A DNA stretch of 55,207 bases. Source: Halioglobus sp. GTDB lineage: Bacteria > Pseudomonadota > Gammaproteobacteria > Pseudomonadales > Halieaceae. A program made the position numbers and the translations under genes. Below, piece by piece: positions 17,341-25,797 of the stretch (within the stretch, counting starts at the first letter, position 1; each line of letters opens with the position of its first letter). Where the stretch lies: assembly GCA_029246385.1 (NCBI GenBank), contig JAQWNG010000021.1, forward strand, positions 1 through 55,207. Direction: 5' to 3'. The notes under the pieces were generated by a model that worked only from the letters and a program-made list of their open reading frames with translations, did no database searches and had not been told where the DNA came from.

Positions 17341-17934
17341 ACTTTTTCCAACTGTCCTCTGATTATAGCGCCTGTCTTGGTCTATTCTACCCTCAGCATT
17401 TGAACAAGTGCAGGGCTTAATTGAATTAAATAAACGGATAGATTCTTTTTCATTTCCGCTCGTTTAGTTGCCGCAACTCAGTTTGACGAGAGGCTGAACT
17501 GGAACCCGCAACCTGATAAACATTGTCCGTACCTCGCGCTTACGAGGGAATAGCTTTTCCTCTAAGTACGTTCTGAACGTGCCGAATAAACGCACACCCA
17601 ACAACGTATCAGTCCCACCCTACACTTCACTATAATCCTTTTATTGATTGTTTAACCGAGATTGGTGCTAGTGATTGACTACGTTGAGCGTTATAACTCT
17701 GCAGGTGATACTGTGGAAATTACTGATGCATCCAGCAGTGGAGTCGGCAATCGGTGAGTCATCGGCTGCGTTGACAGTGGTGGTGAACTCTACGCCGGCG
17801 GACGCAGTCGATTCGATGATCGGGGTCTCTGGTGGTAAAGTTGCCCTTCTCGCTGAGCTTCATATCGGCGCTCACGCCTCAACGTACTGCAGCCCACACT
17901 GTAAAAATCTTCATAAATCAAAGGATATAGTCCG
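17341..17934. other. 594-bp gap, no convincing gene
   Basis: This lies between two minus-strand genes and should hold the promoter of the propeller lipoprotein. A TATAAT (17631-17636) lacks a matching -35 element. A plus-strand GTG frame (17671, 28 codons) and a 107-codon frame that runs into the thioesterase gene are open but have no ribosome binding site and no recognisable content. Confidence 0.35.
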
Positions 17935-18402
17935 TCACTGTGACAGTAAATCGGTCACGGAGGCGTCCTTCAACATACCATTATGGTCCGGAAAATAGAC
18001 GGTAGCACTGAATCGCGCTACGACTTCCTCGCCATTGTAAATACCACCACTGCAGAAGCCGAAGCGGCGTTTCACGCTGACATGCTCAGCCTCCGCCTGC
18101 AACCACTGACCTTGACGTGCACAAGCGATGAAATTAATGCTGAGGTTAATTGTAGGGCTACCTGACACTGCCCCATGTGCCAGATTAGCGCCAGTGGCTG
18201 CGGCTATATCGGCCAACGTCATCAGTACACCACCGTGACAAAGACCCATGGTGTTACTGTGCTGAGGACCTACCACAAGACCAAAGACAGCACTGTCACC
18301 TGCAACTTTGCGATAGATCGGCTGCAGAGTATCGGTATACCCCAATCCTCGCGGTAGAGGATCAAAACCTTTTGGCACAGTCTCTAATAATCTCTTTGTC
18401 AC
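17935..18402 (-). CDS. PaaI-family hotdog thioesterase
   Basis: Protein of 155 residues with the hotdog-fold thioesterase signature HGGVLMTLADIA (56-67; Asp65 acts in catalysis in this family). Strand pattern and length fit the 4HBT/PaaI group, which hydrolyses acyl-CoA or aryl-CoA thioesters. It begins 13 bp after the stop of the flavodoxin-like gene on the same strand, so the two probably share a transcript. The exact acyl group is unknown. Confidence 0.88.
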   Translation of the reverse strand: MTKRLLETVPKGFDPLPRGLGYTDTLQPIYRKVAGDSAVFGLVVGPQHSNTMGLCHGGVLMTLADIAAATGANLAHGAVSGSPTINLSINFIACARQGQWLQAEAEHVSVKRRFGFCSGGIYNGEEVVARFSATVYFPDHNGMLKDASVTDLLSQ

Positions 18403-18415
18403 CTAAACGCCTCTT

Positions 18416-18871
18416 TTAAAATATACCCATCGACAGACCCGCGGCAAATGCCTGACCCAATTCGCCGCTAGCAAGTCCATGTGCAACGCAAAATTGTCCG
18501 CGCACTATAAGCGGCTCTGTCGCGGCCGGAAAAGGATAACCCGATAAGATTCGCTCCGCCTGCTTTCGAGCGCCCCGCCCATCGTTGCCGGCACTGATAA
18601 GAAGGGCATAGGGCACAATCAAGCCCTGAGCTATCGCAGGATAAAACGTACGGTCCAAAAAATCTTTCATAGTGCCGCAAAGTGCGCCGGAGTTCTCGGC
18701 CATAACCAGCAACACACCGTTCGCTCGCTTAAGATCGACCGTTCCGGCATCCCACGCACGCATCGCGGTAACTTCTATTCCCACTTCACGCCGTGCACCT
18801 CGCCAGGCTGCGTGAGCCAGTTGCGCACTCGTGCCACTCTGGCTGTGATAAACGATTAACAAGGATTTCAT
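18416..18871 (-). CDS. flavodoxin-family protein
   Basis: Protein of 151 residues with an FMN phosphate-binding loop HSQSGTSA (9-16) after the first strand, a flavin-contacting segment AENSGALCGTMKDFLDR, and AGNDGRGA further on. The fold is that of flavodoxins and NADPH-dependent FMN reductases. It is a soluble electron carrier or quinone/FMN reductase. It is the first gene of a two-gene unit with the thioesterase. Its upstream region carries a perfect inverted pair of DnaA-box sequences. Confidence 0.85.
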   Translation of the reverse strand: MKSLLIVYHSQSGTSAQLAHAAWRGARREVGIEVTAMRAWDAGTVDLKRANGVLLVMAENSGALCGTMKDFLDRTFYPAIAQGLIVPYALLISAGNDGRGARKQAERILSGYPFPAATEPLIVRGQFCVAHGLASGELGQAFAAGLSMGIF

Positions 18872-19018
18872 AACAGAGCACTACGCGACACCGACAGCAC
18901 GATTTGAACACAGCCCTAACCCTGTGTCATGCAGCGCTAACAAGCGCCCCTGTAACTGACAGAGCCCGGCGCGCACCGATATGCCAAGATAGGGGCATGC
19001 TGCGGTATATTGCCAGAG

Positions 19019-19044
19019 TTATCCACAAGATATTCTGTGGATAA
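19019..19044. promoter_or_regulatory. inverted pair of perfect DnaA boxes
   Basis: TTATCCACA (19019-19027) and its reverse complement TGTGGATAA (19036-19044) are separated by 8 bp. Each matches the strict E. coli R1-type DnaA consensus over all 9 bases. Such a pair is unlikely by chance. It lies about 150 bp upstream of the flavodoxin gene start and may be a DnaA-controlled promoter or a DnaA-titration site. Confidence 0.6.
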
Positions 19045-19215
19045 CATTGGGGACAGCCGCAATTCCATTTTGCCGATCAGCTCGTTGTGACATTTAGAAT
19101 CGCGCCATAGAGGCGCAAGGAAAGGCAATCTTTTATTAATTAAATCAGTTTGTTACGTTTTTTTTGTAGTGTCGCACAGCCTTCGAGGGCCAGTTGCGCC
19201 ACATTAAATCCATTT

Positions 19216-19224
19216 TGTGGATAT
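19216..19224 (-). promoter_or_regulatory. third DnaA-box-like site (8 of 9)
   Basis: TGTGGATAT reads ATATCCACA on the minus strand, one mismatch to the DnaA consensus. It is 172 bp from the inverted pair, with the AT-rich stretch between them. Alone it would mean little; together with the pair it supports a small DnaA-binding cluster. Confidence 0.35.
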
Positions 19225-19266
19225 CGCACGTCAAAAAAGCGGACCGACTACAACCGAAAAACGCAT

Positions 19267-21441
19267 TTATTTATGACTAATTAACCAGCAACAATGCATT
19301 TTACGTTTACGCTGATAGTCTGGTGGAAGCGTTTTCAACGTAATCTCCTCACACAGGAAGTCATCGTGCAGGGTCGGATCCAAAATAAAACCGCGGCGGT
19401 TATTGGAGAAATACAATGTCCCGTCCTCCCGTAAGACGCCCATGGCGAGTCGCACGAGTTGCGGATGATCACGCTGCACATCAAAGCTCTCCGACATCGC
19501 CTTTGAATTGGAAAACGACGGCGGATCGAGCAGGATCAAATCATAGTGATCGCGGGCACGTGTCAGCCAAGACTGGCAGTCTTCACGGATCACCAAATTG
19601 CAACGCGCATCAAGTTGGTTCGCCGCTAAATTTTTACCCAGCCAAGTGAGGTAGGTCTTAGACAGATCGATACTGGTTGTAGACTGGGCCCCACCGAGCG
19701 CGGCATGAATCGTTGCACTACCGGTATAGCAGAAAAGATTAAGGAAGTCCTTTTGTGCGGCTTCTTGCGCAATTCGTAACCTTAGCGGACGGTGATCGAG
19801 AAACAAGCCGGTATCCAGATAATCGCTGAGGTTCACCAGCAGTTTTGCCTGCCCCTCTGTGACCGTCAGAAACTCACCCTGGCTATCCTGCTTAGTGTAT
19901 TGTTCAGCGCCGCGCTGGCGACTACGCTGCTTGTAAAAAATTTTTCCAGCAGCAACGCCCAACGCTTCAGGCAACGCAGAACGGATCTCATCTAAACGAC
20001 GCTCAGCGGATTCTACTGATACATTTTTCGGCGCCAGATATTCAGCGACGTGCACGTGCTCACCATAGATATCCACCGCGACAGAATACTCGGGCATATC
20101 TGCATCGTAGACACGATAGCAGTCGATTTTCTCACGCTTCACCCAGGAAGAAAGTCGCTTGCGATTTTTAACGACACGATTGGCAAACATCTTCGCACCC
20201 TCCGTAAGGGGAGGTGGCGTTTTAACATCCACCTGACGTCTTCCCATTTCGCGCAGTTCATTAGCAGAAAGATCAAACAGCAGAAGACTGGCAGCGATCG
20301 CGCCATTATAGAGTGCATAGCGTTTGTAACTGCGCAGGCCCGTTGCTTTGCCAAGATCGAGATCCGCGGTCAACACGGCGGCCTGCCAATCCGGAAACTC
20401 TGTTAGCATGGCCTTACCCAATTGCCTATAAAGCCTCACGAGTTGTTCTTTGTGGCCAATGCGTTCGCCATAGGGTGGATTGCACACCAGTAAACCAATC
20501 GGCAATGGCCGGTGAGTAGGTTTAGTCAATTCGGAGACAGGTTTGCAACTCACTCGGACAACATTCTCAAGTCCTACTCGCGCAATGTTTTCCTGCGCAC
20601 GACGAATGACCGCAGGATCCCAATCATAGCCGCGAAATTCTGGTAACTGTGCGACCCTACCCCGCTCCGCCCGGCTTTTTGCGTCGCCAACAATAGCACT
20701 CCACTGCGACGGATCATGCATCAGAAGATGTTCAAAGCCGAATCCTTTGCGGGCTAAACCCGGGGCGATATCAGCAGACATCATAGCGCCTTCGAGTAAC
20801 AACGTTGCCGAGCCGCACATAGGATCGATGAGCGCACCACCACGCGCTGCAATACCCGGCCAGTCAGCGCGCAATAAGACTGCCGCCGCCAGATTCTCCT
20901 TCAGAGGCGCAACACCGGATTGTAAACGATACCCGCGCTGATGAAGGCTGCCGCCAGAAAGGTCAATTGAGAGGTGGGCGCGGTCACGCACCAAACGTAC
21001 ATTTAGCCGCACATCAGGATTTGCTCGGTCCACTGAAGGCCGTGGTGCGCCCATGGCCACAAACCAGTCAACGATGGCATCCTTGCTGCGCTGGGCGCCA
21101 AACTGGGTATTACGAATGTTGCGATTTTCACCAGAGAAATCAATCGCGATGGTTTTGCTTGAATCAAATACACCGCCCCATTCGATATCCTTCATACCCT
21201 GATAAAAAATGTCGACGTCGATGGCGTCGATTTGCGCCAGCGGCCAAAGAATGCGGTTCGCGAGCCGCGACCAGAGACAAGCTCGGTATGCCAGCGCGCG
21301 CGAACCTGTGAAATAGACGCCCGCGACTGTTTCTCGCGTGTTGTCGGCTCCCAGAGAGACTAATTCAAGCGCTAGGAGTGTCTCTAACCCTTTGGGGCAG
21401 GTGGCGAACCAGGAATGACTATCAGTGTTACTCACGAGCAC
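19267..21441 (-). CDS. rlmKL: bifunctional 23S rRNA methyltransferase RlmKL
   Basis: Protein of 724 residues, the usual length of the fused gammaproteobacterial enzyme. An N-terminal THUMP domain (about 45-160) is followed by the RlmL methyltransferase, with DPMCGSATLL (206-215) and the catalytic NPPY (321-324), which makes m2G2445. A second, RlmK-type methyltransferase has NLFCYTGSATIHA (568-580) and DPPSFSNS (639-646) and makes m7G2069 in 23S rRNA. Both active sites look intact. The start is GTG at 21441, with a second GTG two codons later equally possible. It acts on ribosome assembly intermediates in the cytoplasm. Confidence 0.97.
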   Translation of the reverse strand: MLVSNTDSHSWFATCPKGLETLLALELVSLGADNTRETVAGVYFTGSRALAYRACLWSRLANRILWPLAQIDAIDVDIFYQGMKDIEWGGVFDSSKTIAIDFSGENRNIRNTQFGAQRSKDAIVDWFVAMGAPRPSVDRANPDVRLNVRLVRDRAHLSIDLSGGSLHQRGYRLQSGVAPLKENLAAAVLLRADWPGIAARGGALIDPMCGSATLLLEGAMMSADIAPGLARKGFGFEHLLMHDPSQWSAIVGDAKSRAERGRVAQLPEFRGYDWDPAVIRRAQENIARVGLENVVRVSCKPVSELTKPTHRPLPIGLLVCNPPYGERIGHKEQLVRLYRQLGKAMLTEFPDWQAAVLTADLDLGKATGLRSYKRYALYNGAIAASLLLFDLSANELREMGRRQVDVKTPPPLTEGAKMFANRVVKNRKRLSSWVKREKIDCYRVYDADMPEYSVAVDIYGEHVHVAEYLAPKNVSVESAERRLDEIRSALPEALGVAAGKIFYKQRSRQRGAEQYTKQDSQGEFLTVTEGQAKLLVNLSDYLDTGLFLDHRPLRLRIAQEAAQKDFLNLFCYTGSATIHAALGGAQSTTSIDLSKTYLTWLGKNLAANQLDARCNLVIREDCQSWLTRARDHYDLILLDPPSFSNSKAMSESFDVQRDHPQLVRLAMGVLREDGTLYFSNNRRGFILDPTLHDDFLCEEITLKTLPPDYQRKRKMHCCWLISHK

Positions 21442-21550
21442 CCAATCAATGTGTTATCAAACGGTGGCTAACGGTTTCATTACAGAAATGACTGGCACCG
21501 CGGTAGTATTGCGCGTGTCCTTGTCTGCAAAGTGCGCAGCATAGCAGAAC

Positions 21551-22648
21551 TTAGGACGCAGGGACTAAGCCCGTCTCCAACGTAAAGATACGCTGTAAAA
21601 TCTCACGCCATTCAGAATACTGGGCGTCCAGTGTGCCGCTAAGCTCAAAGACGGTGCCACTGACGTCCATTACAGTAGGCGCAACCTCATTGTTAAAGCC
21701 CAGCGCTAATTCAACTAAATCTTGTTCATGGATCTTGGACCATTTGTAGGTGTTATAGCTGCGCTCGAGCGCAGTAAAAGATCCCCGACGACCCTGCGTA
21801 CCTCTACTGGCAACGCGTTGCTGATATTCGCTCTGGTAAATGGCCTGCTCTGCGCCGTACTGGCGCCATAAGTTATACGTGGATGCCATCTCTTCACTGA
21901 GACGCTGATACTGTTCATCGACCGTATCGATAAACAGATACTCTTGATTGCGAATTCGAATGACCCGAGCTAGCATGGGATCACCCTCTGCCGGAAAACG
22001 CGCGAGAGTGTAGTGGCCGTCAGCCGCACGCGTTAAATACGTTGTAAAAACCGCAGGCGCTAATTGGATAGCATATCGCATAAGGGCAATGTCGCGTATC
22101 GAAGCCAACTGCTTTGCGCTCTTCTGCCGATGCACTGCAACAAGATCATCGGCAATCTCTCGGTAGAGTGCCAGATATGGATCTTGCGGCACGCTTACCA
22201 GGTAATCTGCGGGCCTTGCCGAGCCAGAGTAGACTCGATTCAACCACTCCACGCCACCTGCATCGCGGGCATTGATGCGTAACTGGAGACGCAGACCATC
22301 AGAATATACTATGGTGCCAGTAACCAACAGCTCCGACGAATCAAGCACCTCTGGCAGCACCCGTACAACGCCCCAGCCGCGCGATTCAATAAGCACCTGT
22401 CGCAAGATAACCGGCATATACTGTGCCTCAGCCTTACGAATTTCGGGAAAAATCCCTAGCCTACTATGGCTCGATTGGTCCACAGGAATACCTGGATCAA
22501 ACACCACCAAACCGATATCAATACGCAACGGTTCAATGCTGCCACTGCCGGCGGCCATTGACGGACCAGCGCAGCACGTCATGGCAAAGACAATGGCGAG
22601 CGCTCGTCGCCGCAAATGATAGTCCATCAACGCGATTCGGTCGTACAT
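21551..22648 (-). CDS. periplasmic protein of unknown function
   Basis: Protein of 365 residues with a signal peptide (hydrophobic core ALAIVFAMTCCAG, cleavage near SMAAG). The mature part has alternating beta/alpha predicted structure and a helical C-terminal half rich in YNLWRQY-type and ERSYNTYKW-type stretches. I do not recognise a named family. It is coupled to the upstream lipoprotein gene: a TGATG stop-start overlap exists at the internal Met (22627), while GAGG 6 nt before the ATG at 22648 favours the slightly longer form given here. Both give a working signal peptide. The pair probably acts together in the cell envelope. Confidence 0.7.
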   Translation of the reverse strand: MYDRIALMDYHLRRRALAIVFAMTCCAGPSMAAGSGSIEPLRIDIGLVVFDPGIPVDQSSHSRLGIFPEIRKAEAQYMPVILRQVLIESRGWGVVRVLPEVLDSSELLVTGTIVYSDGLRLQLRINARDAGGVEWLNRVYSGSARPADYLVSVPQDPYLALYREIADDLVAVHRQKSAKQLASIRDIALMRYAIQLAPAVFTTYLTRAADGHYTLARFPAEGDPMLARVIRIRNQEYLFIDTVDEQYQRLSEEMASTYNLWRQYGAEQAIYQSEYQQRVASRGTQGRRGSFTALERSYNTYKWSKIHEQDLVELALGFNNEVAPTVMDVSGTVFELSGTLDAQYSEWREILQRIFTLETGLVPAS

Positions 22649-23352
22649 ACCCTGCCTCTGGTCAGCGTTTCTTGGCATTGAAATCCACTCTCGCCGGGCT
22701 CGAATCGGTTGTAGACCCGATTAAGTGCAAACGGAAAGGACACTTGACTAGACACCACTGTGGTCGCAATGAGCAGTTTTTGACCCGCAGCCCCCATTGT
22801 TATTATATGCTGAATATTGAGCCCTTCAGGCAACCGCAACTCGAACACCAGCTGATGCCCATTCCAACCACAAATTTCCGTGCCGAAGGGTGTCTCGACT
22901 CTATGCATTTCACCTGGATAGAATTCACAGGTCAGTGAAAAGTCCTCCTCGCGTTCCACACTGATTTTGTACCTGCTCTGATTAATCTCCAACAGTGGCG
23001 ATTGTGTAATAAGGTCAGCCATTCGCGCCAGTCCAAGAACGGAGGAACTGCTATTGGGCCCGGCGCTATTCCTCATTAACATATCGGCGCCTGCAGGTCT
23101 TCGACGCCCCTCGCTCTGGGCACGCCGCTGCGCCTGTCGATTTAAGTCGCGCGCCATTATATCGAGTTTATCTTGGGTGCTATCACTGAGACTGTAATCC
23201 ATCTCCCAAAAACCACTAAAATTCACCGCTTGTACGTTCTCGCGCTGCAATCGAGGCCCTTTTTCCACTGGTGCGCTGGCGCAGCCAGCCAATAGCGCGA
23301 CCATCACAAAAAAGATGACGGCAATAATCAATCGTTGGAGGAATCTAAACAT
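22627..23352 (-). CDS. lipoprotein of unknown function
   Basis: Protein of 241 residues whose N-terminus is a typical lipoprotein signal ending in LLAGC (Cys24). The mature region contains an NFSGFWEMDYSLSD motif followed by a Gln/Arg-rich helix and a beta-rich C-terminal half. I do not recognise the family. The start at 23352 gives the lipoprotein signal directly; an open extension up to 23592 overlaps the next gene and is not credible. Its stop overlaps the next gene in the pair, so the two are cotranscribed and possibly form one complex. Confidence 0.7.
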   Translation of the reverse strand: MFRFLQRLIIAVIFFVMVALLAGCASAPVEKGPRLQRENVQAVNFSGFWEMDYSLSDSTQDKLDIMARDLNRQAQRRAQSEGRRRPAGADMLMRNSAGPNSSSSVLGLARMADLITQSPLLEINQSRYKISVEREEDFSLTCEFYPGEMHRVETPFGTEICGWNGHQLVFELRLPEGLNIQHIITMGAAGQKLLIATTVVSSQVSFPFALNRVYNRFEPGESGFQCQETLTRGRVCTTESR

Positions 23353-23473
23353 ATCGACGGAGAGTGTAACCCAAGGCATTCTATCGGGGCGAGGGCCGCG
23401 TAAATAATGCCCCAAAGAATTTAAGGTGCAGCTCAACCTCACCGCATGGGGTAGTCGCCAGATTCGCACAAAT

Positions 23474-24484
23474 TTAGCCGGCTTTAAGCGCCGCAATAAT
23501 AGATGCCCACATAGTATCTGGCGCGCCATAGGGCGCATAGATGGCAAGTCGATCCGCCTCTTGGCCATACTTCTGCCGCAGCTTGCCTGCAATTTCTTCG
23601 GGCTTGCCTATGGTCGCGAACGCCTCTAGAAACGCCTGATCAATATAGGAACCCAGTTCGTCCCAGCGGCCTTCCTTCGATAAACGGTTCAGCTCCGGCT
23701 GCAAATCACCGTAGCCGACCGCCTCCATAGGCGGTCTATAGGCAGGCGTGGAAGCATAAAATCCTAGCAGTCCCTTGACACTCTCAGTGGCCATGGCCCG
23801 CGCCTCCTCGGTCTCCCCGGTAATAACGATGGCGTTGATCTGCAGAATGAAGTCGCTGCGTTCACGACCAGATTTTGCCAGCCCTTTATGCACTGCCGGC
23901 AGTGCATGATCAGTAAGAAAAGGCATACTATTAAACGGATGGACGATCAAGCCATCAGCCACCTCACCCGCCACCTGCGTCATCAGAGGGCCTAGTGCGC
24001 CCAAAAGTACGGGTGGAGGCTTGCACTCCAAAGGACCCGGATTAAACATTGGCGTCATCAACGTGTGACGATAGTACTTGCCATGAAAGTCAAGTTTAGT
24101 ACCGTTTTGCCAACAGTCAAAAATCGCTTTCAGCGCTTGTATATATTCACGCATACGCGCCGCGGGAGGACTGAATTCAACCCCAAACCGCTTTTCGATA
24201 TGCGGTTTTATTTGCGAGCCTATACCCAATAAAAATTTCCCGTTACTGAATTTTTGCAAATCCCATGATTGATATGCAAGGTGCATTGGATTCCGCGGGA
24301 AAGCGACGGCGATGCCGGTGGCGATGTCAAGTTGTGGCGCATGTTCCGCCGCCATTATTAACGGGTAAAATGGATCCCAGCTGCCTTCGAGCGTGTAGAC
24401 ACCGTCATAACCGATTTCTGCCAGGCGTCGGGCCTCGACCGCAGCATCGCCCAGTTGTGCGTAAAACGGGCCATCTATTTTCAT
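23474..24484 (-). CDS. LLM-class flavin/F420-dependent oxidoreductase (TIGR03617-like)
   Basis: Luciferase-like monooxygenase of 336 residues. The TIM-barrel features include GYDGVYTLEG near the N-terminus, ATGIAVAFPRNP, KFLLGIGSQIKPHIEKRFG and PVLLGALGPLM. This pattern is that of the F420-dependent-type LLM subgroup TIGR03617. The start ATG at 24484 has AGGA 9 nt upstream. The cofactor may be F420 or FMN; no F420 biosynthesis gene is in the window. It is divergent from a second LLM enzyme, and the two may share a regulatory region of about 200 bp. Confidence 0.85.
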   Translation of the reverse strand: MKIDGPFYAQLGDAAVEARRLAEIGYDGVYTLEGSWDPFYPLIMAAEHAPQLDIATGIAVAFPRNPMHLAYQSWDLQKFSNGKFLLGIGSQIKPHIEKRFGVEFSPPAARMREYIQALKAIFDCWQNGTKLDFHGKYYRHTLMTPMFNPGPLECKPPPVLLGALGPLMTQVAGEVADGLIVHPFNSMPFLTDHALPAVHKGLAKSGRERSDFILQINAIVITGETEEARAMATESVKGLLGFYASTPAYRPPMEAVGYGDLQPELNRLSKEGRWDELGSYIDQAFLEAFATIGKPEEIAGKLRQKYGQEADRLAIYAPYGAPDTMWASIIAALKAG

Positions 24485-24682
24485 TGTCAATTTCCTACAA
24501 GTAATTTATTTAATTGCTGGCGGACGCTGCAAAGTACACCACTGATAAGGCCGGACCAAACGACATCTGCAATCTGACACAGCAATATAGCAGCGGTTCA
24601 GCATGCTGAACAGCCCGAATGCAGAAGTGAGATAGACTGCTGTTTAAACATTTTAATCATCGGTTAATGAGGCAACACTGTA

Positions 24683-25579
24683 ATGCCATCGAGCATGAAG
24701 ATTGGTATCTGTTTACCCTATATGAAAGCAGGCCTAGATCGCGAAGACTATCTAGCCTGGTTTAAAGCAATTGACGACGGCCCATTTCACGCTCTTTCCT
24801 GTGGTGAACGGGTTCATGGGCCAACATTTGACATGCGCGTGTTGTTGGCATGTGCAGCGATGGCGACGACCCGGGTCGAGATAACGCCAACGCTCTATGT
24901 CTTGCCCATGCACAACGCTATTCGGGTCGCGAAAGAACTGGCTACGCTGGATATATTGTCAGGCGGCAGGGTAAGGAATATCTCTGTCGGCTATGGCGGA
25001 CGAACAAAAGACTACGCAGCCGTGGGCGCTAAGTTCCACGGGCGCTATGGCAGAATGGATCGTCAGGTGGATGAAATGCGTGCTGTCTGGCGTGGCGATG
25101 AAATTATAGACGGCGGCGGCATAATAGGCCCCACGCCAACATGGACCGAGGCACCTCGAATGTTGGCCGGTGCGATGGGACCTAAAAGTATTGAACGCTG
25201 CGCGCAGTGGGCCGACGGCCTCTATGCCTGGTCGGGCAATGGCGAGGAAGTAGAATTAAGCCGCACCTTTGCCATGGCCGATGCTGCATGGGAGCGTGCA
25301 GGTCGCGAGCAAATACCCTATCGAATGGGCGGCTTTTGGTACACGCTAGCGGAAAATGGCCAACAAAAGCTTTATGACTATGTCTATGAGTACTTGTCAA
25401 TCTCCGGGCCGGAGATTGCCACCATGATGGCGGAGTCCGTGCATCGCAGCTCCGCTGACAGCATACTTGCCGCGCTTGATAATGCCGAAGCCGCCGGTTG
25501 CGAAGAGCTTTTCATGGTGCCGGCCACGGCCGATATTTGTGAAATTGACGGTCTCTGCGAGCTGCTGGCCAAGCGCTAA
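24683..25579 (+). CDS. LLM-class flavin-dependent oxidoreductase
   Basis: Protein of 298 residues in the bacterial luciferase/F420-dependent reductase superfamily. It shows the early strand motif IGICLPYMKAG, a middle VRNISVGYGG, and MLAGAMGPKSIERCAQWADGLY, where this family binds the flavin phosphate. Start ATG with GAGG 10 nt upstream. It shares the superfamily but not close identity with its divergent neighbour. The substrate is unknown; these enzymes oxidise or reduce small organic molecules, often in catabolic or terpenoid pathways. Confidence 0.85.
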   Translation: MPSSMKIGICLPYMKAGLDREDYLAWFKAIDDGPFHALSCGERVHGPTFDMRVLLACAAMATTRVEITPTLYVLPMHNAIRVAKELATLDILSGGRVRNISVGYGGRTKDYAAVGAKFHGRYGRMDRQVDEMRAVWRGDEIIDGGGIIGPTPTWTEAPRMLAGAMGPKSIERCAQWADGLYAWSGNGEEVELSRTFAMADAAWERAGREQIPYRMGGFWYTLAENGQQKLYDYVYEYLSISGPEIATMMAESVHRSSADSILAALDNAEAAGCEELFMVPATADICEIDGLCELLAKR

Positions 25580-25797
25580 CACAGCGCTGAAGTGGGTGTC
25601 TCGCAATAATTCTTTAGACGACCATTATTTATGCCGGCAGCATAGTGTGGCAGCGGCCAGTAAGGCGGTGGCCGATCTAGCAGACCTTCCGCGCCGATAT
25701 CACGCCGATAAATACGCACAATTTCGCCCGCTAACTTAAGCTTGGCAGCAAAATCTGCTACCGTCTGCATCTACTTTTTTCATGGAGCATGCTAGCA

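Larger units (their letters stand above)
18872..19266. other. 395-bp gap with DnaA-box-like sites and an AT-rich stretch
   Basis: It lies between the rlmKL stop and the flavodoxin start, both minus strand. It contains two DnaA-box sites in inverted orientation, a third near-match (both listed separately), and an AT-rich run at about 19130-19165 (TTTTATTAATTAAATC and a run of eight T). No gene is supported. Confidence 0.5.

Noticed and set aside
17675-17998. Plus-strand 107-codon frame before the thioesterase gene
   Set aside because: It overlaps the thioesterase 3' end in antisense, has no ribosome site and a non-protein-like sequence.
18872-19266. Chromosomal replication origin
   Set aside because: Three DnaA-box-like sites and an AT-rich run are present, but there is no dnaA, dnaN, mnmG or parAB, and an oriC usually has more boxes.
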